Source: an uncultured bacterium (GTDB taxonomy: Bacteria > Planctomycetota > UBA1135 > GCA-002686595). From it: a DNA stretch of 64,000 bases. The position numbers and the translations under genes were made by a program. The stretch is from assembly GCA_938083085.1 (NCBI GenBank), contig CALLKX010000013.1, positions 81,035-145,034 on the forward strand, given 5' to 3'. The notes under the pieces are model-generated. The model ran no database searches and was not told the DNA's origin. It saw only the letters and a program-made list of their open reading frames with translations. Of this stretch, positions 9,653-17,664 are shown in pieces (the stretch's first letter is position 1; every line of letters starts with the position of its first letter).

Positions 9653-10842
9653 GTGGTCTTGGTGGTGTCCGCTTCAGCGCAGAGGCCCTCGATGTGTTCC
9701 CGCGCGAACTGGCGGGCCCACCCGTCTGCGGAGAGGAGTTGGTCGAGGCTTGAGGAGCCCTCGGAGGCCGGCCGGGCGTCGAGCGCGGCGGTCGAGACCT
9801 CTACCAACTGGGCCAGGGTGATCCGCCGCTCAAGGAAGGCTTCCACCGCGATCTCGTCGGCCGCGTTGAGGACCGCGCCCGCGGAGCCTCCGTCCTCGAT
9901 GACCCGGAAGCCCAGTCCGAGGGCCGGGAAGCGCTGCAGGTCCGGCTCCTCGAAGGTCAGCTGGGCGAAGCGCTCGAAGCTGAAGCCCTCGAGGTCGGCG
10001 GCTCCGCGGTCGGGGTGGTGGATGGCGTAGTGGATCGGCCCGCGCATGTCCGGGGGGCCAAGCTGTGCCATGACCGAGCCGTCGCGGAACTCGACCATGG
10101 AGTGCACGATGGATTGGGCATGCACCACGACGTGGATCTGCTCGGCGGGGAGTCGAAAGAGGTGGTGCAGCTCGATGACCTCCAGCGCCTTGTTCATCAG
10201 CGTCGCCGATCCGATGGTCACCCTGGGGCCCATGTCCCAGTTGGGGTGCGCGAGGGCTTCCTCGGGGGTGGCGCTGCGAATCTCGTCCAGGGAGCGCGTC
10301 CGGAAGGGGCCGCCGCTGGCGGTCAGGTGAACCCGCCGCACCCGGTCGAGCCGCTCGCCGCGCAGGCACTGGAACACGGCGGAGTGCTCGGAATCCACCG
10401 GGACGATCTCGGCTCCGTGACGCTCCGCGAGCTGGAACAGCAGCTCGCCCGCGATCACCATCGATTCCTTGTTCGCCAGGCCGAGGGTCTTGCCGCGCTC
10501 CAGCACCGCCGCCGAGGGCCGCAGGCCCGCCGCGCCGACGATGCCGTGGATCGCCACGTCGAAGTCTGCCCGGGCGATCATCTCCAGGAGCCCGGCCTCG
10601 CCGGAGAAGACCTCGACTCCCTCGCCGACCGCCCGCTGGAGCTCTGCGGCTGCCGCGGGATCCGCCATGCTGACCATCGCGGGGCGGTGCTCACGGACCT
10701 GCTCGAGGACCGTCTCCCAGGAGCTGGCGGCCGCGAGGCCGGCCACCTGCAGGGGGGCGTCCTCGGTCGCCGTCCGCACCAGATCGAGGGTCTGGGTGCC
10801 GATGGAGCCGGTGCTGCCGAGGACGAGGAGGCGCTTGGTCAA
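9649..10842 (-). CDS. dxr: 1-deoxy-D-xylulose 5-phosphate reductoisomerase
   Basis: Catalyses the NADPH-dependent conversion of DXP to 2-C-methyl-D-erythritol 4-phosphate, the committed step of the MEP isoprenoid pathway. The N-terminal dinucleotide-binding motif LVLGSTGSIGTQTLDLV, the GLANKESMVIAGE segment, PVDSEHSAVFQCL and SGGPFR all match the family. No ATG fits; TTG at 10842 gives MTKRLLVLGSTGSIG and a normal length of 397 residues. The frame is open well upstream (to 11160), but that part shows no family similarity and overlaps the divergent purM start. It leads the dxr-rseP-ubiA operon. Confidence 0.93.
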   Translation of the reverse strand: MTKRLLVLGSTGSIGTQTLDLVRTATEDAPLQVAGLAAASSWETVLEQVREHRPAMVSMADPAAAAELQRAVGEGVEVFSGEAGLLEMIARADFDVAIHGIVGAAGLRPSAAVLERGKTLGLANKESMVIAGELLFQLAERHGAEIVPVDSEHSAVFQCLRGERLDRVRRVHLTASGGPFRTRSLDEIRSATPEEALAHPNWDMGPRVTIGSATLMNKALEVIELHHLFRLPAEQIHVVVHAQSIVHSMVEFRDGSVMAQLGPPDMRGPIHYAIHHPDRGAADLEGFSFERFAQLTFEEPDLQRFPALGLGFRVIEDGGSAGAVLNAADEIAVEAFLERRITLAQLVEVSTAALDARPASEGSSSLDQLLSADGWARQFAREHIEGLCAEADTTKTT

Positions 10843-11144
10843 AGGGGGGCTCTGGGGTCCGGGAGCAGCGAGGTTGGGGGCGGGGACGCGCAGTGGGCTG
10901 GCGCGCTTCCGGGCCGGGATGATACCCAGACGGCCACCCCGAATGCAGCGGCCGGACCTGCGGCGGAGGTGGAATCCTCGCCCATCCAACGGGAGGAGCC
11001 CATCTGAATGTAGGAGGGGGGCGCAGGGGGCACTATCGTGTGCTCGGAGCGCGGGTTTGATGCCCGAACACTCCACGGCCACCTCGGCCGCCGTCCAGCC
11101 CCGATGTCCGCCGGCCATGGCCGCGCCTCGCCTCCGCAGAACAC
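10843..11144. other. Divergent promoter region between dxr and purM
   Basis: About 300 bases separating two divergent genes and presumably holding both promoters. I see no convincing -35/-10 pair, hairpin or repeat. A purine run around 11011-11027 lies roughly midway. Confidence 0.4.
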
Positions 11145-12194
11145 GTGTCCGAACCCGCACCGATCACCTACAAGGATGCCGGCGTCGATATCGCCGCCCA
11201 AGACGCCGCCCTGGGAGCCGCCAAGGACGCCGTCCGTTCCACCTTCACGCCGGGCGTCCTGTCCGACATGGGCCTCTTCGGGGGGCTCTTTGACCTGGAG
11301 CGCGTGGACTGCGGCGGCCACATCCTCGTGGCGAGCGCTGACGGTGTTGGCACCAAGCTCGAGGTGGCCAAGCTCTGCGGGATCCACGACACCGTCGGGC
11401 GCGACCTGGTGCAGCACTGCATCAATGACATCCTGGTCCAGGGAGCCAGGCCGCACTTCTTCATGGACTACGTGGGCACAGGTCGCCTCGAGCCGGACGT
11501 CGTGGCCAACCTCGTCCGGGGCTGCGCGCACGCCTGCCGTGACAACGGCCTGGCCCTGCTCGGTGGAGAGACGGCGGAGATGCCGGGGCTCTACGGGGAC
11601 GGGGACTTCGACCTCGTCGGGTTTATCGTCGGCTCGGTGGCTCGGGACAAGGTGTTGGACGGCTCGCGGGTTCGGCCTGGCCAGACGCTGATCGGCCTCC
11701 GATCGAGTGGCCTCCACACGAACGGCTACTCCCTCGCTCGCAAGGTGCTGTTCGAGCGGCTGGGCTTGACCGTCCATGACCGCCCGGAAGCTCTCGGGGG
11801 GGCCACCGTCGGGGAGGCGCTCATGGCGCCCCATCGCAGCTACCTCGACCTGCTCTGGCCGCTGCTCCAGGCCGATCAGTTGCCTGGGCTGGCCCACATC
11901 ACCGGAGGTGGCCTCGTGGACAACGTCCCCAGGATCCTCGGGGGTTGCGACGCGCTGATCGACCTCTCGACCTGGGAGGTACCGCCGCTGTTCAAGATGA
12001 TCGTGGATGCTGCCCGGATCGATCGTGACGAGGCCTACCAGGCTCTGAACATGGGGATCGGGATGGTCCTCTTCGTGGACGATGGGGACCTCGCTGCCGT
12101 GGAGGCGCACCTCACGGCCCAGGGAGAGGAGGCCATCCGCATCGGCCAGACGGTGGAGGCGGCTGGCGCTTCCGGCGTCGTGCGATGGGTCTGA
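11145..12194 (+). CDS. purM: Phosphoribosylformylglycinamidine cyclo-ligase (AIR synthetase)
   Basis: Cyclises FGAM to AIR with ATP in de novo purine synthesis. Typical PurM/ThiL-family features are visible: SADGVGTKLEVAK, GRDLVQHCINDILVQGARP, LLGGETAEMPG and a GLHTNGYSLAR segment. At 349 residues it has the normal length. The start is GTG 11145, since the family N-terminus (ITYKDAGVDI) begins a few residues later. It overlaps the following hypothetical gene by 10 bases, so the two are probably translated from one mRNA. No other purine gene is in the window. Confidence 0.95.
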   Translation: MSEPAPITYKDAGVDIAAQDAALGAAKDAVRSTFTPGVLSDMGLFGGLFDLERVDCGGHILVASADGVGTKLEVAKLCGIHDTVGRDLVQHCINDILVQGARPHFFMDYVGTGRLEPDVVANLVRGCAHACRDNGLALLGGETAEMPGLYGDGDFDLVGFIVGSVARDKVLDGSRVRPGQTLIGLRSSGLHTNGYSLARKVLFERLGLTVHDRPEALGGATVGEALMAPHRSYLDLLWPLLQADQLPGLAHITGGGLVDNVPRILGGCDALIDLSTWEVPPLFKMIVDAARIDRDEAYQALNMGIGMVLFVDDGDLAAVEAHLTAQGEEAIRIGQTVEAAGASGVVRWV

Positions 12195-12937
12195 GAGACA
12201 CCAGGGCCGGGTCTCGCCCGGGCGCCACGGCGGGCCTGTTTGCACCGCTTGGCGCATGGTGGGTCATGCTTGCCTCGCTGGCGGTGGCCTTCGTCGGCGC
12301 GCCGCGGGAGCTGCAAACGCCCGCTCTCGCGGCGCCTGATGATGGGCCCATCGCGGTGGAGCGTGTGATTCAGGCGCTCTCCGACTCGTCCGTGAGCCTG
12401 GACGAGGCGGCGCTGGGGGCGCTGCAGCAGGAGGGCTTCCGGCTCTTTATGGACCGGATGGCGGCGAAGGACGGACCGTCCTCTGTTGGCCTCGCACGGG
12501 CCATGCATGCCCGGGCGGGAGCCACGTGGAGCGCCTTCTGTCTCGAGGGAGCCCTGCGACGCTCGGCACCTGCGGACGCCAGCGGGCCGAGCGCGCAGGA
12601 GGCGTACGCGGAGGCGGACCGCGTGCTCTCGGCGCTGCTCCGGCAGGAGGGCCTTTCACCAGTGGATCGCCTCGCGGTCGTTCAGCGTCGGGCAATCCTC
12701 GCGGCGGGCTTTGGCGATGCCTCAGGGGAGCTCTCTTCGCTCGGGCGGGCCCTTGGCATGGGAGGGATCGATGGGGCCCAGATCCTCGGCCTCAGGGCGC
12801 TGGCTGCGGGAGATCATGAGGAGGCCGCGAGGCTCTTCGGGCTCCTCCTCGATCGGGGAGACCTGCCACAGGATCGCCCTTGGGCGCTCCGCGGGCACGG
12901 GTTGGCCGCCCTCGAGCACCTCCGCCAGGGATCCTGA
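12185..12937 (+). CDS. Hypothetical exported protein with TPR-like helices
   Basis: A 250-residue protein whose ATG lies inside the end of purM, indicating coupling. The N-terminus has a basic stretch, then a hydrophobic segment (about 27-44, LGAWWVMLASLAVAFVG) and a likely cleavage or anchor. The rest is helical and Ala/Leu rich; AEADRVLSALLRQEGLSPVDRLAVVQRRAIL and LRALAAGDHEEAARLFGLLLDRGD look like degenerate tetratricopeptide repeats. No catalytic residues stand out. A link to purine synthesis is not suggested by the sequence. Confidence 0.6.
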   Translation: MGLRDTRAGSRPGATAGLFAPLGAWWVMLASLAVAFVGAPRELQTPALAAPDDGPIAVERVIQALSDSSVSLDEAALGALQQEGFRLFMDRMAAKDGPSSVGLARAMHARAGATWSAFCLEGALRRSAPADASGPSAQEAYAEADRVLSALLRQEGLSPVDRLAVVQRRAILAAGFGDASGELSSLGRALGMGGIDGAQILGLRALAAGDHEEAARLFGLLLDRGDLPQDRPWALRGHGLAALEHLRQGS

Positions 12938-13083
12938 GCGCAGCCTCGGCGATTCCCGCCATTGGGGCTGAAACCGATCCGTACCGGGCACACTAGACTC
13001 TCCTGCACGCACCGCTGACCCCTATGGCAGCGGCGCGGACCCATCCACCACTCGGGCCTTCGACCGTTCAGCCTCAACTGTTC

Positions 13084-14379
13084 ATGTTGCACCTCAATTC
13101 TCTTCGTATTGCCACGGTTGGGTTCGCCCTCGCTGTCGCGGCGACCGCGGCGCCCCTCGTCTCCTCCGCGGCGGACCGCCTGCTCACCGACAAGGACCTC
13201 AAGAAGGTCTCCGGCAAGGTGTCCGACTGGTATGAGGCCATCGCCGAGGGCAAGGGCAAGATGGAAGCGGAGGCGGACATCCGCGAGGAGTTGGGCAAGC
13301 TCAACGGCAAGAACCGCAAGCTGAAGGGCACCACGCTGCTCGCCAGCCCCGAGGACCTCGGGGCGATGATCTACCTGTCGAACAAGTTCGACCGCAAGCA
13401 GCCCAAGCGCGGTGCTGGCAAGGTCATGGAGCGCACTGTGGACAACGGAGCGCGGGGCACGGTCGAGTACGCGCTGTGGTCGCCGGCGAAATACAAGGCC
13501 AAGTCGGGGCCGTACCCGCTGATCATCACCCTCCCAGAGGAGGGCGAGAACCCCAAGGCGCACATCTCCAACCGGTGGGTGAGCGGCGCCCTGCGTGAGT
13601 CGACGATCATCGCAAGCCCGAAGATGCCGGGGGACTCCGGCAAGTGGTCCGAGCTTGAGGGGCTCACCGCCGTGATGCTCACCCTCCGCAACGTCTCGGA
13701 GATCTACGCCATCGACTTCGACCGCGTGTTCATTGGCGGGCGCCAGCTCGGTGGGGAGGCCGCCCTCGCGATCGCCAACATGTTCCCCAGCCGCTTTGCC
13801 GGTGCGTTCTGCTGGGCGGGCGACGCCGGTGACGGCATCCCCGTGGAGAACCTGAAGCACCTCCCCGTGCTGATCTCCGGTGGCGGGAGCAAGGCGACCG
13901 CGTTCGAAGAGCGGGCAAAAGAGGCCGGCGTCGAGGGGGTCACCCTCGTCGCGAGTGGGGGTGAGGACGCGATCATCGAGTGGATGTCCGCGCTCAAGCG
14001 GAACAGCTACCCGACGTCCTTCTCGCTGATCCCCGGCGCCACCTTCCCCACCAACGCCTACTGGCTTCAGGTCCCCCGCCTCCCGGACGTCGCGGGCGTG
14101 CGCGTGGACGTCGAGGTGAACCGCGAGCAGAACACGATCACGCTGACAGGCGCAGGGCTCACCGAGGTCACGCTCTACCTCTCGGACGCCATCGTGGACA
14201 TGAGCAAGCCCGTGGTGGTCATCGCCAACGGGAAGCGCTACGAAGACCAGTTCGAGCGGAGCTTTCGAGTCTTTCTCGACATGCTCTATGCCGGCAAGGT
14301 CGACCCCGGCCGGGTCTTCGTCGCGTCGAAGCAGTACTACCTGCCGGACCTCTCCGGTGGCGGCGAGTCCGACGGTTGA
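13084..14379 (+). CDS. Secreted alpha/beta-hydrolase-fold protein lacking the nucleophile serine
   Basis: A 431-residue exported protein; ATG 13084 begins a signal peptide (LRIATVGFALAVAATAAPLVSSAA), while the in-frame ATG at 13024 does not. The central part follows the esterase/PHB-depolymerase layout: GPYPLIITLPEEG strand, then DFDRVFIGGRQLGGEAALAIA in the position of the nucleophile elbow, then FAGAFCWAGDAG and LPVLISGGGSK. The expected GxSxG is replaced by GRQLG (Gln221), so ordinary serine hydrolysis is unlikely. A C-terminal segment of about 80 residues looks like a beta domain. It could be a carbohydrate or protein binder derived from an esterase. Confidence 0.68.
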   Translation: MLHLNSLRIATVGFALAVAATAAPLVSSAADRLLTDKDLKKVSGKVSDWYEAIAEGKGKMEAEADIREELGKLNGKNRKLKGTTLLASPEDLGAMIYLSNKFDRKQPKRGAGKVMERTVDNGARGTVEYALWSPAKYKAKSGPYPLIITLPEEGENPKAHISNRWVSGALRESTIIASPKMPGDSGKWSELEGLTAVMLTLRNVSEIYAIDFDRVFIGGRQLGGEAALAIANMFPSRFAGAFCWAGDAGDGIPVENLKHLPVLISGGGSKATAFEERAKEAGVEGVTLVASGGEDAIIEWMSALKRNSYPTSFSLIPGATFPTNAYWLQVPRLPDVAGVRVDVEVNREQNTITLTGAGLTEVTLYLSDAIVDMSKPVVVIANGKRYEDQFERSFRVFLDMLYAGKVDPGRVFVASKQYYLPDLSGGGESDG

Positions 14380-14418
14380 GCGGCGCTCTCCCTGGTCCCC
14401 GGCCCCACTGAGGCACAC

Positions 14419-16674
14419 GTGCGAGATCTCTCCTCTTCGGCGGGGGACGGCTCCCCTGGCTTGAATCCGGGGGCGCTGCTCCTGGTGGTCGCGCTCGCCG
14501 GCGGCGCAACGATGGTGGTGGAGCTGGGCGCGGTCCGGCTCCTGGCACCCTGGTTCGGCGCGTCCAGCAGCGTCTGGACGAACGTCATTGGCGTGGTCCT
14601 GGCGGCTCTCGCGCTGGGGTACACCCTCGGCGCCCGCCTCGCGAGCGGGCCGGTGCCGCTGGCACGGCTGAGCGGGGTCCTGCTCCTTGGGTCTGTGCTT
14701 GCAGCGATCCTCCCAGGCCTGACACCCGTCGTGGCCGGGGCCTTCATGCCGGACGGCGTGGCCCTGTCCGGGGCCTCCCGGCTGCTGGTATGGGGGAGCC
14801 TCGCGGCGGCGCTCGTGCTGTTCCTGCCTATCGCGGCCTGCCTCGGTTGTGCGTGTCCCCTTGCCGTGGAGAGCCTCCAGCGGCAGCGCGGTGACGCCGC
14901 GGGGCACGCCGGCGGGCACGTCCTCGCGGCCTCCACGCTCGGGAGCCTCGCCGGGACCTTCGGGACCACTCACCTCTTCGTTCCTATCCTCGGAACCACG
15001 TGGACCTTCCTCGGCGCGGGCCTCGTGCTCTTCGCGTGCGGGCTGGTGGTCCGCTTGGCGTCACGGGGATCCACTGGCGCGCCGGGGGCTGGGGTCCTCA
15101 TGGCCCTCGTGCTTGGCTTCGGGGCCAGCGCCGTATCCTCGGCGCTCTCAGGGGCCGGCCGATCCCAGGGCAGCCCAGGGGAGGTCACGCTGGCCCGGGC
15201 CGAATCGGCCTATCAGAGCCTGCGGGTGACCGAATCGGGCGAGGGCGAGGCGCGGCTCCGCAAGCTCCAGGTGAACGAGAGCCTCGACTCGTTCCAGAGC
15301 GTTTGGGCTCCGGAGCTCGGCCTCCTTCCGGGCGGCTTTTACTACAACCACTTCGCGCTGCCCTACGGTTGGGCCGCGCGGGAACAGGGCGCGCCGCCCC
15401 CCGACTGGTCGGTGTTCATCGTCGGGCTGGGCGGGGGCTCGGCCGTCCGGGTCCTCGAGGGCGTCGTCTCCGCCGACACCTCGCTGGCGGTGACCGGGGT
15501 GGAGCTCGATCCAATGGTGGTGGAGATGGCGGTGGAGCACTTCGAGCTCGACACCGAGAGCCCGGGACGGACCGTGGTGGGGGGCCTGGACGGGCGGGTG
15601 GCGCTGGCGCTCGAGTCGAGCAGCTTCGACCAGGTCATCGTGGACGCCTACGCGAACAACATGGAGGTGCCGCCGCACCTTGCGAGCATCGAGGCCTTCG
15701 AGCTGGTCCATGGCCGCCTCCGGGAGGGCGGCTGGCTCACGGTGAACGTCGGTGGCTTCGGCGGGGAGGACCCCGTCGTCAGGGGGATCGCCGGTGCGAT
15801 CACAGAGGCCTTTGGGACGCCGGTCTCGATCTTTCGTGTCCCTTTCTCACGCAACCTGACGCTCCATGCGCGCCGCGGCGGTGAGGTCCCGACTCCCGGT
15901 ACCAGGGCGTTTGGATCTTTGGGAGCCCCGCTGATCGGTGGCCTTGGAGCGTTGCTCCCTCCGCTTCAACTTCCTGGGGCCTCCTTCGTGGTGGCGCCGG
16001 GTGAGGAGGCGTCCGACCTGCGCGATCAGCGGTCGAACCTGGAGTTCCTGCAGGCGCGCTCCATCGCAGCCGCGGAGGACCGCCTCGGGGCCCTGAACGC
16101 GCGCGGGGGCAGACCAACGCGGCTGACTGTGCCCGAAGCGTCCGCGGAGGACGCCGAGCGCATCACGGCCTCGTCGGCGCTCGCGGTCAGGGGGGACCTC
16201 CTCGGGGCGTCGGAGGCCGCTGCCGCTGTCGCGGATCCCGTCTCCGCGGCTTACCTTTGTGCCTATCTCGCCTGGGCTGGCGGCGATCCCCAAGGGGCGC
16301 TGGAGGCGGCCGAGGTGGCCATGGACCAGCACGGAGCGGATGTGACGCTCCTCGGTCTCGTGGTCGACCTGGCCTTGGTGGTCGGGGCGGAGCGGCTCGC
16401 GGGTGCCCGCTTGCGTGATCTGAGGGCCGCCACCGAGGTGGCGGGCATGGCCCCCATCGGCGAGGGGGTCCTCGAACGACTGGCCGCAGGGGTCGAGGAC
16501 GCGGAGACCCGTGGAGCGATCGCCTCCGCTGCACTGCGACGCGCGAAGCTCACAGCGGGCGCAGCGGCAGCGCTCCTCGGTCTCGCGCTTCTCGGGGTCT
16601 GGCGCTTTGTGCGCTCTGATCCCAGCGGGGGCACCGAGGGGAGCCTGCTCCCGCGGTCCAAAGTCGCGGTCTGA
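14419..16674 (+). CDS. Membrane-fused spermidine synthase-like protein
   Basis: A 751-residue protein from GTG 14419. Residues about 15-240 contain seven or so transmembrane helices (MVVELGAVRLLAPWFGASSSVWTNVIG is characteristic of the fused MFS/spermidine synthase group). Residues about 250-490 form a Rossmann methyltransferase-like domain (FIVGLGGGSAVRVLEG, GVELDPMVVEMA, FDQVIVDAYANN). The C-terminal 230 residues are helical and end in another hydrophobic segment plus a basic tail. Whether it makes polyamines is uncertain: many fused homologues are uncharacterised, and no SpeD-like partner lies here. It follows the hydrolase-like gene by 39 bases. Confidence 0.8.
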   Translation: MRDLSSSAGDGSPGLNPGALLLVVALAGGATMVVELGAVRLLAPWFGASSSVWTNVIGVVLAALALGYTLGARLASGPVPLARLSGVLLLGSVLAAILPGLTPVVAGAFMPDGVALSGASRLLVWGSLAAALVLFLPIAACLGCACPLAVESLQRQRGDAAGHAGGHVLAASTLGSLAGTFGTTHLFVPILGTTWTFLGAGLVLFACGLVVRLASRGSTGAPGAGVLMALVLGFGASAVSSALSGAGRSQGSPGEVTLARAESAYQSLRVTESGEGEARLRKLQVNESLDSFQSVWAPELGLLPGGFYYNHFALPYGWAAREQGAPPPDWSVFIVGLGGGSAVRVLEGVVSADTSLAVTGVELDPMVVEMAVEHFELDTESPGRTVVGGLDGRVALALESSSFDQVIVDAYANNMEVPPHLASIEAFELVHGRLREGGWLTVNVGGFGGEDPVVRGIAGAITEAFGTPVSIFRVPFSRNLTLHARRGGEVPTPGTRAFGSLGAPLIGGLGALLPPLQLPGASFVVAPGEEASDLRDQRSNLEFLQARSIAAAEDRLGALNARGGRPTRLTVPEASAEDAERITASSALAVRGDLLGASEAAAAVADPVSAAYLCAYLAWAGGDPQGALEAAEVAMDQHGADVTLLGLVVDLALVVGAERLAGARLRDLRAATEVAGMAPIGEGVLERLAAGVEDAETRGAIASAALRRAKLTAGAAAALLGLALLGVWRFVRSDPSGGTEGSLLPRSKVAV

Positions 16675-16819
16675 GACGATCGCCTGGCCCGTCCTGCCGG
16701 GCAGTTGCCACCCAGCTATTCTTCGGAGACCGACCGGGCCTTGGGGAACAAGGGGGCTTGCGCCCTGGTCCCTCCCTTGAGCCTCGAAGTTACCTATCTA
16801 CCCACTCGCAACGACTCCC

Positions 16820-17641
16820 ATGACCGCCACCGCGTTCTCCACCGCAGCGCTCGCGCTGCTCACCCTGGCCGGCTCAGCTTCTGGCCAAATCGGCAGCTCC
16901 TACTGCTCTGCCAACTCGAACTCCACCGGGGGGCCGTCGGTCATCTCGGCGTCGGGGAGCACGGACGTGGCGCTCAACGACGTGACGCTCGCCTGCAGCT
17001 CGCTGCCGCTCAACGCGTTTGGGTACTTCGTGACCAGCCAGACACAGTCGTTCATCGCCGGCCCCGGAGGCTCCTCGGGCAACCTCTGCATCGCGGGCAA
17101 CATCGGGCGCTACGCCGGGAACATTGTCTCCTCGGGCTCGACCGGTGCCGTCAGTCTGGTGGTGGATCTGACGGGCGTGCCCGCGCCGACCGGGAGCTAC
17201 GCCGCGCTCCCCGGTGACACCCTGAACTTCCAGTTCTGGCACCGCGACGCTGCGGGTGGATCGGTCACGTCGAACTTCAGCCCCGGCCTCGAGATCACGT
17301 TCGACAGCGCGGCGCCCACGTTTGTCCAGGACGTCTACCCGCTGCTCACCCAGCCGAACATCAACGCCCCTGAGTGCATCATCTGTCACGGCTCCTTCGG
17401 CGGCTTGAACATGGGCCAGGACGCCGCCTCCGCCTATGCGGCGCTGGTGAACGTCGCCTCGACCAGCTTCAACTGCCAGGGCAGCATCTACGTGGTGCCC
17501 GGCGACTTTCAGAACAGCCTCCTGTACAGCAAGATCGCCAGCCCGAATCCCTCTTGTGGGAGCCAGATGCCCTTCGGCGGCACCTTCGCCGGTGACGTCA
17601 ACGTGATCCGCGACTGGATCGCTGCTGGCGCAGCCTTCTGA
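16820..17641 (+). CDS. Secreted protein with cytochrome c-type CxxCH motif
   Basis: A 273-residue protein with a signal peptide (1-22, TLAGSASG then QIGSSYC). Residues about 24-160 form a beta-rich, glycine/serine-rich domain that also ends the 24217-26400 protein. Residues 165-273 look like a planctomycete-type cytochrome domain: FVQDVYPLL, CIICH at 186-190, then SQMPFGG with Met250 as a possible distal ligand, and DVNVIRDWIAAGA, a usual end of such domains. Probable periplasmic or surface electron carrier or heme-binding protein. Its gene stands alone between a plus-strand and a minus-strand neighbour. Confidence 0.72.
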   Translation: MTATAFSTAALALLTLAGSASGQIGSSYCSANSNSTGGPSVISASGSTDVALNDVTLACSSLPLNAFGYFVTSQTQSFIAGPGGSSGNLCIAGNIGRYAGNIVSSGSTGAVSLVVDLTGVPAPTGSYAALPGDTLNFQFWHRDAAGGSVTSNFSPGLEITFDSAAPTFVQDVYPLLTQPNINAPECIICHGSFGGLNMGQDAASAYAALVNVASTSFNCQGSIYVVPGDFQNSLLYSKIASPNPSCGSQMPFGGTFAGDVNVIRDWIAAGAAF

Positions 17642-17664
17642 TCGAGCGGGTTCGCGCTCGCGGA

